Part shown: one piece after another, positions 33,908-43,167 of the stretch | How positions within the stretch are numbered: position 1 is the first letter of the stretch | How the letters are laid out: the number at the start of each line of letters is the position of its first letter | NCBI GenBank assembly: GCA_003223025.1 | Contig: QHXR01000001.1 | Location: 756,248 to 820,247 of the forward strand | Direction of reading: 5' to 3' | Source of the DNA: Acidobacteriota bacterium | GTDB taxonomy: Bacteria > Acidobacteriota > Blastocatellia > Pyrinomonadales > Pyrinomonadaceae | Length of the DNA stretch: 64,000 bases | Program-made: the position numbers and the translations under genes | The notes under the pieces: generated by a model | What the model was told of the DNA's origin: nothing | Databases searched by the model: none | Seen by the model: only the letters and a program-made list of their open reading frames with translations

Positions 33908-36900
33908 ATGAATACAATCTTAAGACTTTTATTAATAACGTTATTATTCTCCGTCGCCGCGTTCGGTCAGCAGACCGGCAGCATCGGCGGACAGGTGCAG
34001 GATACTCTCGGCGCCGTCGTTGTCGGTGCGTCGATAACAGTTGTTTCGGCGGATGCAAAGGAAAAGACTGCGACAAGCAATGCACGAGGTGAATTTTCAG
34101 TAACCGGACTCGCCGCGGGCAAGTACATTGTCCGCGTTCACGCGCCGAACTTTGCGGTGTATGAAAATACGGAAGTAGAAGTGAGTGCAGGCGAGCGAGC
34201 AGAGCTGCTCGTGCCGTTGACTGTCGAAGGCGTAGAGGAACAGGTCGATGTTTCGAGCAGCGAAGGCGTCTCGACCGATCCGCAGAATAACGCCGGGGCT
34301 ACTGTGCTCAAAGAGAAAGATCTTGAGGCGTTGCCTGACGATCCGGATGAGCTCGAAGCCGCGCTTCAGGCGCTTGCCGGACCCTCGTCGGGTCCGAACG
34401 GTGGACAGATCTACATCGATGGATTTACTGGCGGAAGACTTCCGCCGAAAGAAGCGATCCGCGAGATCCGCATCAACCAGAATCCGTTCTCGGCGGAATA
34501 CGACCGTCTCGGATTTGGGCGTATCGAAATTCTTACCAAGCCCGGCGCGGACAAGTTCCGCGGAAACGCGTTCTTTAATTTTAATGACGAGAGTTTGAAC
34601 TCGCGCAATCCGTTCGCACCGAATCGAGCCGCGAGCCAGATGCGGTTCTTCGGCGGCAATGTTTCGGGTCCGATTCAGAAAGGAAAGTCATCGTTCTTTC
34701 TTGATATTAACAATCGGGACGTCGATAACAATACGATCGTGAACGCGATCATCCTCGATCCGGCTTTGAATCCCGTCTCTTTCCGACAAGAATTTCAGAT
34801 TCCGAATCGGCGATTCTCTTTTAGTCCACGATTCGATTTTGCGCTGAACGATAAGAACACTCTTGTCGCACGATACAGTTTTGAAAAAAGCTCTGTCGAG
34901 AATCAGGGCATCGGCGGAACGTCGCTGCCGTCGCGTGCGTATGAGACGAACAATCGCGAGCACGAGCTTCGCTTGACTGAGACGATGATCGTTAATCCCA
35001 CTACGATCAACGAAACGCGATTCGAGTATTCATGGGAAAAGCGTGAGCAGGAAGGCGATAACTCGATACCGACCGTCAACGTCGCGGAAGCATTTGTCGG
35101 TGGCGGTGCGCAGATTGGTTTGAGTTTCAATCAGTCGAACACGTGGGAGCTTCAAAATTATACGACCACATCGGCCGGGAAAAATTCAGCCCATTCGTTG
35201 AAGTTCGGTGTGCGGCTTCGCGGCGTCGATATCACGGATCGTTCGGAGAGTAACTTCGGCGGCACGTTCTCTTTCCCCGGAGCTCAGGAAATACGAAATC
35301 CGGCAGGGTGCAATCCGGAGATTCCGCCGTGCACCATCGTCGAACCGGCGATCTCGCCGCTCGCTCAATATCAGGGAAGAATCTTGGGGAATCCCGGGCC
35401 GCGATATTTTCCGAATCAGTTCCGGATCACGACCGGCGGACTCGAACAGGATGTTTCCAGGTTTGACGTCGGATTGTTTGCTACCGACGACTGGAGAGTG
35501 AGTCCGGGGCTCACTCTGAGTTTTGGTCTTCGCTACGAAAATCAGACCAACGTTAGCGACAACCTGAATATCGCACCGCGCTTCTCTTTCGCGTGGTCGC
35601 CGGGCGCAGGCGGGGCTCGTGCTCCGAAGACGGTGATACGCGGCGGGTTCGGAATGTTCTATGAGCGGTTTAGTGAAAACTTAACGCTCAACGCACTGCG
35701 ATTCGGAGGCGGTGAGGGAAGCCAGCTCGACCTCGTTGTCAGTGCGAACGAGACAAATCCGGTGCGTCTCGCGGCCGCACTTGCCCTTCTTCAACAGTCG
35801 GTATTCACGGTCGACGGAGTAACGAATGTTCCGACGGCGGCCCAGATACTTGCCGCGCTTCCGCAATCGAATTCGATAAGGCAGGTCGATCCGGACTTGA
35901 AGATACCGGTCATGTCGCAGTGGGCTTTGGGAGTCGAGCGACAGTTGCCATGGCGAACCACCTTGGGTGCCTTCTACATCGGATCGCGTACCAGCAATGT
36001 TCTTCGTGCACGAAACATTAATGCACCGATATGTTCGCTCGAAATGCAGGCTGTGCCGGGCGGTTGTAATAACGCACCGCGGCCGGATCCGTCGAAGGGC
36101 AACATTAATGAGTACGAGGCAAACGGTACACTGGACCAGAATCGATTGATGATCAATATCCGATCCGCGTTCCGTCCTGGATTCAATTTGTTCGCAAATT
36201 ACTCACTCGGATTTGCCCGCGGCGATACCGATGGTTCGGGAACTTTCCCGGCGTACTCTTACGATCTCGACAGCGAGTTCGGACGTTCATCATCCGACAT
36301 CCGCCATAATTTCGTCATCGGCGGAAACTTCTCACTGCCGTGGGGAATATCGGCAAGCCCGTTTATAATTGCGAGCTCGGGCCGTCCGTTCAATATCACG
36401 AGGGGTTCCGACATCAACGGCGACTTGCAGTTTACAGAGCGTCCTACCTTCGGAGAGCTGGGAGCTGCATGCACTCGCTGGGGTGTGACTGCGTCCTATT
36501 GTGACGTTGCCGGTGAAGATCCGAATGCGATCATCCCTAGAAACTTTGGCGAAGCTCCGAGTTACTTCGCGGTCAATCTTCGCCTTAGCAAAAATATCGG
36601 CTTCGGAAAAACTATCGAGAATACGCGAGCCGGCGGCGGGAACGCGGGTGGTCAGGGCGGAGGCGGCATGGGCGGCTTCGGCGGCGGTGGCCGCGGCGGT
36701 CGTGGCGGCGGCGGCGGAGGAGGCGGTCGTCGCGGCGGCGGCGGCGGCGGGATGTTCGGCGGTGACACCGCGCGTAAGCCTTACAATTTGAACTTGGGTA
36801 TCAGCTTCAACAATATTTTCAATACGGTGAACCTCGGCACGCCGGTTGGGAACATTGCATCGGGCCGGTTCGGACAATCGACGGCGATCGCCGGTGGGTT

Positions 36901-36985
36901 CGGTGGATTCGGTGGTGGCGGAGGCGGTGGCGGCACTGGTTCGGCTAACAGAAGGATCGAGCTTCAGGCCCGCTTTAGCTGGTAG
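33908..36985 (+). CDS. TonB-dependent receptor-like protein with carboxypeptidase regulatory domain
   Basis: A 1025-residue outer-membrane beta-barrel of the OmpA/Oar-like class. Signal peptide 1-20. A carboxypeptidase-D regulatory-like domain at about 24-110 (GSIGGQVQDTLGAVVVGASI). A plug at about 120-215 (GQIYIDGFTGGRLPPKEAIREIRI), then barrel strands to the end, whose last residues RIELQARFSW end in an aromatic. Between about residues 908-950 and 997-1012 the chain is almost pure Gly/Arg (FGGGGRGGRGGGG), an unusual insertion near the C-terminal strands. Substrate unknown; such receptors import siderophores, sugars or peptides. A strong terminator follows. Confidence 0.87.
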   Translation: MNTILRLLLITLLFSVAAFGQQTGSIGGQVQDTLGAVVVGASITVVSADAKEKTATSNARGEFSVTGLAAGKYIVRVHAPNFAVYENTEVEVSAGERAELLVPLTVEGVEEQVDVSSSEGVSTDPQNNAGATVLKEKDLEALPDDPDELEAALQALAGPSSGPNGGQIYIDGFTGGRLPPKEAIREIRINQNPFSAEYDRLGFGRIEILTKPGADKFRGNAFFNFNDESLNSRNPFAPNRAASQMRFFGGNVSGPIQKGKSSFFLDINNRDVDNNTIVNAIILDPALNPVSFRQEFQIPNRRFSFSPRFDFALNDKNTLVARYSFEKSSVENQGIGGTSLPSRAYETNNREHELRLTETMIVNPTTINETRFEYSWEKREQEGDNSIPTVNVAEAFVGGGAQIGLSFNQSNTWELQNYTTTSAGKNSAHSLKFGVRLRGVDITDRSESNFGGTFSFPGAQEIRNPAGCNPEIPPCTIVEPAISPLAQYQGRILGNPGPRYFPNQFRITTGGLEQDVSRFDVGLFATDDWRVSPGLTLSFGLRYENQTNVSDNLNIAPRFSFAWSPGAGGARAPKTVIRGGFGMFYERFSENLTLNALRFGGGEGSQLDLVVSANETNPVRLAAALALLQQSVFTVDGVTNVPTAAQILAALPQSNSIRQVDPDLKIPVMSQWALGVERQLPWRTTLGAFYIGSRTSNVLRARNINAPICSLEMQAVPGGCNNAPRPDPSKGNINEYEANGTLDQNRLMINIRSAFRPGFNLFANYSLGFARGDTDGSGTFPAYSYDLDSEFGRSSSDIRHNFVIGGNFSLPWGISASPFIIASSGRPFNITRGSDINGDLQFTERPTFGELGAACTRWGVTASYCDVAGEDPNAIIPRNFGEAPSYFAVNLRLSKNIGFGKTIENTRAGGGNAGGQGGGGMGGFGGGGRGGRGGGGGGGGRRGGGGGGMFGGDTARKPYNLNLGISFNNIFNTVNLGTPVGNIASGRFGQSTAIAGGFGGFGGGGGGGGTGSANRRIELQARFSW

Positions 36986-37008
36986 AACTCACTGAACTGT
37001 TATAGATT

Positions 37009-37054
37009 GTGGAAGGCAAATTTCGGATGACCGAGATCTGCCTTCCACTTTTTT
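37009..37054 (+). terminator. Intrinsic terminator after the TonB-type receptor
   Basis: GTGGAAGGCA (37009-37018) pairs with TGCCTTCCAC (37039-37048), followed by six T residues. It lies 23 bases after the receptor stop. Confidence 0.85.
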
Positions 37055-37069
37055 ATGGGGACTGTTTTC

Positions 37070-37804
37070 ATGAAGAACTTAATACTTTTGATCGCTCTCG
37101 CTCTGTTACTCGGGGCATCCGCATTTGGCCAGGCGGACAAGCCAAAACCCGCGACCGAAACGCCAAAATTCGATGGGGAGATCGCACTCGCGAAGCTCGC
37201 GGTCGAAGCACACGGCGGCGAAAAGCTTCGCGCGATGAAGTCGCTGATCATGCGTGGTTCTGTCGATGTCACGACGTCGGCTTTCAATCAAAAAATCCCG
37301 GCGACATTTGTCGTAATATTCGCGAAAGAGAAATACCGGTTCGAGATCAACAATCCTTTCCAGCCGATCAAGCAGGTCTTCGATGGCGAAAGCACATCGA
37401 CGACGATCCGCGGCGGGATGACGCTGCCGCCGATAACGCGGCTCGGATTTCCTGTTCTTTCGATGGTCGGTGAGCCCGGGTTTGTGATCACTCCGTTGCC
37501 CGAGGCAAAAAAGAAGAAGAGAGGTTTTCGAATCACCTCGCCGGAAGGCTATGCGACGGACTTTTACATGGACGAGAAAACGAACCAGATCAAAGGCTAC
37601 GATTCCACTTATGAGATCAGCGGACGGCAGGTGACAACATCAGTTGTCATTGACAAGATCAGGGTGATCGATGGTATCTCGGTTCCGGAGGCATATGCCC
37701 AACGATTCGACACGGAGCAGATCACGATCTATGCGGATTTCAAGACGAAGGACATTCTCGTCAACACGCAGGTTGCCGACGATGTTTTCTCGTTAGGAAA
37801 CTAG
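37070..37804 (+). CDS. Exported protein with LolA/LppX-like fold, unknown
   Basis: A 244-residue exported protein. Signal peptide 1-20 (MKNLILLIALALLLGASAFG). Helix ALAKLAVEAHGGEKLRAMKSL followed by long antiparallel strands (KYRFEINNPFQPIKQVFDGE, IKGYDSTYEISGRQV) resembles lipoprotein-carrier or DUF4412-type proteins. No lipobox. The first Met (37055) is five codons upstream; 37070 gives the better signal peptide. It follows the terminator of the receptor gene and is probably its own unit. The converging epimerase gene begins two bases after its stop. Confidence 0.65.
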   Translation: MKNLILLIALALLLGASAFGQADKPKPATETPKFDGEIALAKLAVEAHGGEKLRAMKSLIMRGSVDVTTSAFNQKIPATFVVIFAKEKYRFEINNPFQPIKQVFDGESTSTTIRGGMTLPPITRLGFPVLSMVGEPGFVITPLPEAKKKKRGFRITSPEGYATDFYMDEKTNQIKGYDSTYEISGRQVTTSVVIDKIRVIDGISVPEAYAQRFDTEQITIYADFKTKDILVNTQVADDVFSLGN

Positions 37805-37805
37805 A

Positions 37806-38762
37806 TCATTTCGCGAACCGGCTGGATTTCCACCAGTCGATAGTCTTTTTGAGGCCTTCTTCCAAATCCGTTAGCTTTGTGTAACCGAGCCATTCGACTG
37901 CTCGTGAGTTGTCCGCCTGGGAATGCTTCACATCGCCATTTCGTGCGGGGAGATATTCCGGAGCCACATCCGATTTTCCGGTGATCCGTTTCAGAGTCTC
38001 GAGCAATTGATTTAGTGAGACCTTTTCGCCGTTGGCGACATTCATCACGTTGCCGACCCCGAATGACGTTTGCGCCGCCTTCATATTTGCATCGACCACA
38101 TTAGCGATAAACGTGAAGTCGCGCGTTTGCTCGCCGTCGCCATAGATGACCGGCGTCGTGCCTTTCATGAGCGCATCAATGAATCGTGAGATGACGCCGG
38201 AGTAAGTCGAGGACGGATCTTGTCTAGGACCGAAGACATTGAAGTATCGGAGCGAAAGAGTTTCGAGACCGTACACCCGGTTGAACACGCGGCAATAATA
38301 TTCACCCATCAACTTCGCCGCTGCATACGGCGAGAGCGGATCGGGCGACATCGTTTCAACTTTTGGCAGCGTCGGCTGATCGCCGTACGCGGAACTCGAT
38401 GCTGCGTAGATGACTCGCTTCACACGGGAGTCTTTGGAGTGGACAAGCAAGTTGAATGTTCCGTTCACGCACGCCTGATGTGTTTCCTGCGGATTGTCTA
38501 CGGAACGAGGAACGCTCGGGAGAGCAGCTTCGTGAAAGACGAGTTCAACTTCGGAGATTGCTTGCTTGAGAGCAGTATCGTCGTTGAGATCGCCTTCGAT
38601 AAAATCGAAATCTCCGGCGATCTCTTCGAGATTGTGTCTATTGCCCGTAACGAGATTGTCGATGATTCGAACCTTCGCTCCTTGCCGGATCAGCTCGTTA
38701 GCGAGATTAGAACCAATGAATCCGGCTCCGCCGGTCACGAGAGCTCGGGTTGTCATGGCCAT
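37806..38762 (-). CDS. NAD-dependent UDP-sugar epimerase (extended SDR)
   Basis: A 318-residue extended short-chain dehydrogenase. NAD-binding GGAGFIGSNLAN near residue 11, ALPSVPRSVDNPQ, the Ser of ASSSAYGD, and the catalytic Tyr-Lys of YAAAKLMGE. The SVPRS segment resembles UDP-GlcNAc C4-epimerases such as WbpP rather than strict GalE. Either UDP-glucose or UDP-N-acetylglucosamine could be the substrate. It is 25 bases after the UDP-glucose dehydrogenase gene, so both probably supply a surface polysaccharide. Confidence 0.88.
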   Translation of the reverse strand: MAMTTRALVTGGAGFIGSNLANELIRQGAKVRIIDNLVTGNRHNLEEIAGDFDFIEGDLNDDTALKQAISEVELVFHEAALPSVPRSVDNPQETHQACVNGTFNLLVHSKDSRVKRVIYAASSSAYGDQPTLPKVETMSPDPLSPYAAAKLMGEYYCRVFNRVYGLETLSLRYFNVFGPRQDPSSTYSGVISRFIDALMKGTTPVIYGDGEQTRDFTFIANVVDANMKAAQTSFGVGNVMNVANGEKVSLNQLLETLKRITGKSDVAPEYLPARNGDVKHSQADNSRAVEWLGYTKLTDLEEGLKKTIDWWKSSRFAK

Positions 38763-38787
38763 ATTTAACTCTGACTAAATCAACAAA

Positions 38788-40086
38788 CTAGCGTCCGACA
38801 CCGACGTAATCGAAGCCGAGCTGACGCATATCCGACGGCTCATAGATATTACGCAGGTCGGCGATCTTCGGCGATTTGAGAAGTTGCTTAACCTTCTCCA
38901 TGTCGAGAGCTCGGAACTGGTTCCACTCCGTGACGATGACAAGAGCATCCGCTCCGTCGATCGCATCGTACTCATCCGACGCGTACTCAATCCCGTTCAG
39001 AAAATGCTTTGCTTCATCCATCGCGACCGGATCGAATGCTCGGACGGTTGCACCTCGAGCGACGAGAGTGTGGACGATCTCAATCGCAGGCGACTCGCGC
39101 ATGTCGTCCGTTTCGGGCTTGAATGACAAACCAAGGACGCCTATCTTCTTGCCTTTGAGGTCGCCGACGAGACGTTCGATCTTTGGGATCATGGCGTCCC
39201 GCTGACGCTCGTTTGCTTCGATGACGGCATCGACGATCCTTGTCTCGACGCCGAACTGGTCGGCGACGGTAGTCAGAGCACGAGTGTCTTTCGGAAAACA
39301 GGAGCCGCCATAGCCCGGGCCGGGATGCAGGAATTTCCGACCGATGCGATTGTCCATACCCATGCCACGCGCGACATCGTGCACATCGCAGCCGATCGCG
39401 TCGCACAAATTCGCGACTTCGTTGATGAACGTGATCTTTGTTGCGAGAAACGCGTTTGCGGCGTACTTAATAAGCTCGGCAGCCTCCAGGGAAGTGATGA
39501 CGATCGGGGTTTCGATCAGGTAGAGAGGGCGGTACAGCTCCTTCATTACACCTACAGCCCGTTCTTCATTACTTCCGATGACGACGCGATCGGGTCGCAT
39601 GAAATCGTCGATCGCCGCGCCCTCGCGCAAAAACTCGGGATTCGACGCGACGCCGAAGTCGGTCTCGACTTTTAGATTCGCCGTGACGAATTCGCGCAAC
39701 CACTTTCCGGTTCCGATAGGAACCGTTGATTTTGTGACCAGGACCTTATAGCCGTTCATCGCTTCCGCAACGTCTTTTGCGGCCTGCTGATAATACGACA
39801 TGTCGGGTGACCCATCGTCCTTTGGTGGCGTACCGACGGCCAGAAAGACCACCTCGGCACCGGTAACTGCCTCGGTGACATCGGTGGTGAAATGCAACCG
39901 ACCGGCTTTCACATTTTTCTCAACGACTTGATCCAGGCCGGGTTCATAGATCGGAATGATACCGTTATTGAGCTTTTCGATCTTAGTCGCGTCGACATCG
40001 ACGCAGGTAACATGAACGCCAAATTCCGCAAAACAAGCACCCGTGACCAAACCAACGTAACCGGTGCCGATAACTGCAATATTCAT
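38788..40086 (-). CDS. ugd: UDP-glucose 6-dehydrogenase
   Basis: Oxidises UDP-glucose to UDP-glucuronate for capsule or exopolysaccharide. 432 residues: N-terminal NAD domain with GTGYVGLVTGACFAEFG, the central dimer domain with KYAANAFLATKITFINEVA, and the catalytic Cys in GPGYGGSCFPKDTRAL near residue 262. The C-terminal domain contains GLSFKPETDDMRESPA. Together with the epimerase it forms a short nucleotide-sugar operon. Confidence 0.96.
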   Translation of the reverse strand: MNIAVIGTGYVGLVTGACFAEFGVHVTCVDVDATKIEKLNNGIIPIYEPGLDQVVEKNVKAGRLHFTTDVTEAVTGAEVVFLAVGTPPKDDGSPDMSYYQQAAKDVAEAMNGYKVLVTKSTVPIGTGKWLREFVTANLKVETDFGVASNPEFLREGAAIDDFMRPDRVVIGSNEERAVGVMKELYRPLYLIETPIVITSLEAAELIKYAANAFLATKITFINEVANLCDAIGCDVHDVARGMGMDNRIGRKFLHPGPGYGGSCFPKDTRALTTVADQFGVETRIVDAVIEANERQRDAMIPKIERLVGDLKGKKIGVLGLSFKPETDDMRESPAIEIVHTLVARGATVRAFDPVAMDEAKHFLNGIEYASDEYDAIDGADALVIVTEWNQFRALDMEKVKQLLKSPKIADLRNIYEPSDMRQLGFDYVGVGR

Positions 40087-40201
40087 ATATCAGAATTAGA
40101 AAATAAGACTACAGAATTAGAGATTAATGACTACAAAATTAAAAGTTAAAGACTACAAAGAAATTCGATCTTGTTCAAACCGCAAGACCAAAAACAAAAT
40201 T

Positions 40202-40234
40202 GTGCGGGTCATATTTTGAAAACATGACCCGCAC
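40202..40234 (-). terminator. Terminator of the first FecR-like gene
   Basis: GTGCGGGTCAT (40202-40212) pairs perfectly with ATGACCCGCAC (40224-40234). On the minus strand a T-rich stretch follows. It lies 34 bases after the stop. Confidence 0.8.
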
Positions 40235-40267
40235 CGATTTAGTAAAGAAATTCTTTAAGGATCGTTA

Positions 40268-40972
40268 CTAACGAGTTGGACTGACGATAATAACCTGACC
40301 GTTAGGCGTCACTTCATTATTACCACCCAGGAGGATCGCTACGCCGGCCACGCCAGCAGCTGCGAGGATAAGCCAGGGCCATCCCGCTAGTCGAACCGGA
40401 GGTGCCGAGTTAGGACGCAGGCACGGTTTGCAACCAGTCTGCGAAAGGTTGCCAGCCGTGGCCGATGTTCCGGCCGCAACCTGCTTGTCCGAAGATCCCT
40501 CACGCATCGTGACAAGACCAGCGGTCGTATCAACGTGAGTATGCGAGCATTCAACCTCGACAACGAAATTGTTTGCTTGCGCCGAGTCGGCGATGACCGT
40601 CGTATCTTTGGTTGTGATGGTCGTTGCGACGCCGGAAGCATCCGAGATGCGGGCCTTTCCTGAGTCGAGGATACCGACGATACCCGAGTCAGAGAAGTTC
40701 AGAACAAAGTTCGAATCCGCCATCACCTCGATTCTGCCGGTCTTGCCAAGGCTAATAACAGCGCTTGAATCCGCACCGGTTACGATCGTGCTACCGGAGA
40801 CGATGGTCGAATTTGAAACTGCCGTTTGGCCGTTCACCGACACCTGTCCAGTAACCGTGATCTCACCTGTGAGGTCCTTTGTTGCGGCGAGTCCAACCAT
40901 GGAATACACACACAACACCGCAGCGGCAGTTAACGAAGTAGTAATTTTACGAAAACAATTTTTGCCGAGCAT
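40268..40972 (-). CDS. FecR-domain surface protein with C-terminal membrane helix, copy 1
   Basis: A 234-residue exported protein. Signal peptide about 1-29 (LTAAAVLCVYSMVGLAA). Residues 30-165 form a FecR-like beta domain: VNGQTAVSNSTIVSGSTIVT, then SLGKTGRIEVMADS, then SGKARISD. Cys pairs (VECSH, GCKPC) follow. A Trp-rich helix at about 198-215 (AGWPWLILAAAGVAGVAILL) precedes a short tail ending SPTR. The next gene encodes a relative with the same layout and end. AGGAGG precedes the ATG. Probably an envelope protein; the sensory role of true FecR is unlikely, because no ECF partner is adjacent. Confidence 0.78.
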   Translation of the reverse strand: MLGKNCFRKITTSLTAAAVLCVYSMVGLAATKDLTGEITVTGQVSVNGQTAVSNSTIVSGSTIVTGADSSAVISLGKTGRIEVMADSNFVLNFSDSGIVGILDSGKARISDASGVATTITTKDTTVIADSAQANNFVVEVECSHTHVDTTAGLVTMREGSSDKQVAAGTSATAGNLSQTGCKPCLRPNSAPPVRLAGWPWLILAAAGVAGVAILLGGNNEVTPNGQVIIVSPTR

Positions 40973-41011
40973 TTGATTTAATTTCCTCCTGTAACAATCC
41001 TTTTAAGAAAT

Positions 41012-41056
41012 AACCTTTCCGCGCGGGAGCTAATAGCTCCGCGCAAAGGAAAGGTT
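41012..41056 (-). terminator. Hairpin after the second FecR-like gene
   Basis: AACCTTTCC (41012-41020) and GGAAAGGTT (41048-41056) enclose an inner GCGCGGGAGC / GCTCCGCGC stem. It lies between the two FecR-like genes and may reduce read-through from one to the other. Confidence 0.65.
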
Positions 41057-41063
41057 GCAAACT

Positions 41064-41666
41064 CTATCGAGTAGGGCTAATAACGGTACCGCCGCCACCG
41101 GTTTCAATGTCACCGTCACTAAGAGCGGTCCAAATGATCACAACGGCTGCCGCGCCGAAAATGCCGCCCCAGAGCCACCAAGCTGCTCCACCGTGATCAT
41201 CATCATCATCTTTATCGTCGTCTTTCAGACCTGCTGCCGAAACCGACTGACCGGCCGACAGTTGAACGGTCTTGCCGTTCGGGGTCGTGATGTTCACGTT
41301 CTGAGAAGTGCCAAGGGCCGAAACTGTACCGGAGGTCAGAGCACCGGAGATGCCATTTGCATCGAATGTAAGGTTTAAGACCGTGTTCGGAGCGAGTTCG
41401 ATCTTACCGAGTTTGCTCAGATTTATTACGGCGTTCGTGCTTTCAGATGTCGTGATTGTGCTGCCGGAGAATACCGAACGGCCGCTACGAGCGAGTTCAC
41501 CGTTAACAAAAACAAACGGGGCTTCACCATTGATAGATTTTCCCGAAACGGCAAGTTCACCGGCGGCCTTTCCAGGGCCAGCCAACGCAACCATTGAGTA
41601 AGTTGCGAGAAGCGCAACAGATAAGCACATAGAGAGTGCTTTGCGAATCCACAGTTTGCTATTCAT
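41064..41666 (-). CDS. FecR-domain surface protein with C-terminal membrane helix, copy 2
   Basis: A 200-residue paralogue of the neighbouring protein. Signal peptide about 1-29 (CLSVALLATYSMVALAG). The FecR-like domain has VNGELARSGRSVFSGSTITT, NLSKLGKIELAPNTVLNLTF and VSALGTSQNVNI. An Asp-rich spacer (DDDKDDDDDH) is followed by a Trp-rich helix (AAWWLWGGIFGAAAVVIIW) and a Gly tail ending TVISPTR. Length and spacing of each block match copy 1, so the pair arose by duplication. AGAGGAGAG precedes the ATG, and a good promoter lies 57 bases upstream. Confidence 0.78.
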   Translation of the reverse strand: MNSKLWIRKALSMCLSVALLATYSMVALAGPGKAAGELAVSGKSINGEAPFVFVNGELARSGRSVFSGSTITTSESTNAVINLSKLGKIELAPNTVLNLTFDANGISGALTSGTVSALGTSQNVNITTPNGKTVQLSAGQSVSAAGLKDDDKDDDDDHGGAAWWLWGGIFGAAAVVIIWTALSDGDIETGGGGTVISPTR

Positions 41667-41722
41667 ATCTCTCCTCTTATATCGCCCAAAATCAATAATT
41701 TCAAAAAATCAAACCTTTCAAT

Positions 41723-41751
41723 CTTTTACACGAATCAAGAATTGATGTCAA
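41723..41751 (-). promoter_or_regulatory. Sigma-70-type promoter of the FecR-like pair
   Basis: On the minus strand TTGACA (41751-41746) and TAAAAG (41728-41723) are spaced by 17 bases. The start site would be near 41715, about 50 bases before the ATG at 41666. Confidence 0.6.
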
Positions 41752-41927
41752 TAAAAACGACCCTCACAGTGTAAAAGCTGAGAAAAGAACCCGTTGCAGT
41801 GCTTATAAAACTTCTAAGCTAAGATTTGATAGATACTTATATCACAACAAACCGTCATTTCAAAGGTATTTTATCGAATTTTTTTTAATCGTATTTGGCC
41901 ATCATCTGAGACGTCAAAACCGATCTC

Positions 41928-41965
41928 AAAAAAGAGTTCGATTCGGACGAATCCGATCTCTTTTT
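41928..41965 (+). promoter_or_regulatory. Hairpin with U-run in the leader of the sugar-binding gene
   Basis: AAAAAGAG and CTCTTTTT enclose GATTC / GAATC. The structure sits about 115 bases before the ATG at 42082 and looks like an intrinsic terminator or attenuator. The rest of the 415-base gap (41667-42081) is AT-rich with no recognisable gene. Confidence 0.45.
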
Positions 41966-42081
41966 GGTCGACCGACGACGAGCATGGCGGAGAGCCGTCC
42001 GAGAATCCGATAACTTTGCCGCCAAGGGAGTTTTTTGTTCTAATTGTGAGACATACCGAATCAAACAGAGGAGAGATCTCA

Positions 42082-43167
42082 ATGAAATTTCGTTCACTTT
42101 TAATCTTCGGCCTTTTGGCGATATCCATGGCGTGCACCGTACCGCAGACTCAGCCGGGCTCGACGGCGCAGAACGGAAATAATGCCGCAGACCCGAATCG
42201 GAAACTGAAGATCGGATTTTCGATGGCGACGGTTAAGGAAGAGCGTTGGCAGCGGGATCGGGACGCGTTCGAGGCACACTGTAAGGCACTGAATGTGGAG
42301 TGCGTTATCACCGTTGCCGACAACAATTCGAGCCGCCAGGCGAACGATGTAGACAACCTCCTTACACAGAAGGTCGACGTTCTTGTAATCGCTCCGCAGG
42401 AAGCGACCGAGGCCGCAGCAATGGTCGACAAAGCGAAGGCTCAGGGCGTCCCCGTCATCAGTTACGATCGCTTGATCAACTCCGATAAAATAGACCTCTA
42501 CATATCGCATCAGGTGCCGGTCATCGGTCGAAAGATCGCGGAATACGCGCTGCAGAAAGTGCCCAAGGGCAACTACGTGATGGTGTACGGATCGTCGACC
42601 GACAACAATGCTCATATCATGAAGAAAGAACAACTTGCGGTTCTTCAGCCGGCGATAGATCGAGGTGATATTAAGATCGTTGCGGACCAGATGATCCCCG
42701 ATTGGAAGAACGATCTCGCACTCAACTTTGCAGAGAATAGCCTTACGAAAGAAGGCGACAACATCCAGGCTTTCGTCGTTTCAAATGACGGGATGGCCGG
42801 CGGTGTTATATCGGCCCTTGCTAAAAAAGGGTTGGCCGGAAAAGTCCTTGTTACAGGACAGGATGCGGGGCTCGAAGCGCTCCAGAATGTCGCGTCGGGC
42901 AAACAGACGATGACCATTTACAAGCCGATCATTCCGCTCGCGAATCAGGCGGTCGAGTCAGCGATAAAGCTGGCGAAGAAGGAGCCCCTTTCTACGACGC
43001 CTTTCAAGAACGACCAGCTCGGCGGTAAAGAAGTTCCGGCGATCCTGCTGGAAGTGACCGTCGTCGATAAGGACAACCTGATGCAGACCGTTATCAAAGA
43101 CGGCTATGCGACTTTCGATAAGGTTTATCAAAATGTTCCCGAGGCGGACCGTCCGAAGCAACAGTAG
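42082..43167 (+). CDS. Sugar-binding periplasmic lipoprotein, XylF-like
   Basis: A 361-residue solute-binding protein of the ribose/xylose (peripla_BP_4) type. Lipobox SMAC near residue 20. The core has RKLKIGFSMATVKEERWQRD, DVLVIAPQEATEAAAMVDKA, YVMVYGSSTDNNAH and the C-lobe GQDAGLEALQ, closely resembling D-xylose-binding XylF. No permease or ATPase gene follows; the next gene is a ROK kinase starting directly after the stop. It may work with a transporter elsewhere or serve as a sensor. A strong GAGGAGAG ribosome site precedes the ATG; an alternative upstream Met would mask the lipobox. Confidence 0.9.
   Translation: MKFRSLLIFGLLAISMACTVPQTQPGSTAQNGNNAADPNRKLKIGFSMATVKEERWQRDRDAFEAHCKALNVECVITVADNNSSRQANDVDNLLTQKVDVLVIAPQEATEAAAMVDKAKAQGVPVISYDRLINSDKIDLYISHQVPVIGRKIAEYALQKVPKGNYVMVYGSSTDNNAHIMKKEQLAVLQPAIDRGDIKIVADQMIPDWKNDLALNFAENSLTKEGDNIQAFVVSNDGMAGGVISALAKKGLAGKVLVTGQDAGLEALQNVASGKQTMTIYKPIIPLANQAVESAIKLAKKEPLSTTPFKNDQLGGKEVPAILLEVTVVDKDNLMQTVIKDGYATFDKVYQNVPEADRPKQQ

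Noticed and set aside
36332-36877. Ala-rich minus-strand frame inside the TonB-type receptor gene
   Set aside because: It is the mirror of the Gly-rich repeat codons and carries no domain or start signal.
40087-40200. AATTAGA/GACTACA word array downstream of the first FecR-like gene
   Set aside because: Words recur without an inverted partner, so I did not list it with the inverted repeats; it may be a decayed member.
41871-42137. Short minus-strand frame in the leader of the sugar-binding gene
   Set aside because: Composition is Lys/Phe/Ile-rich with no ribosome site, and it overlaps a terminator-like hairpin and the next gene start.
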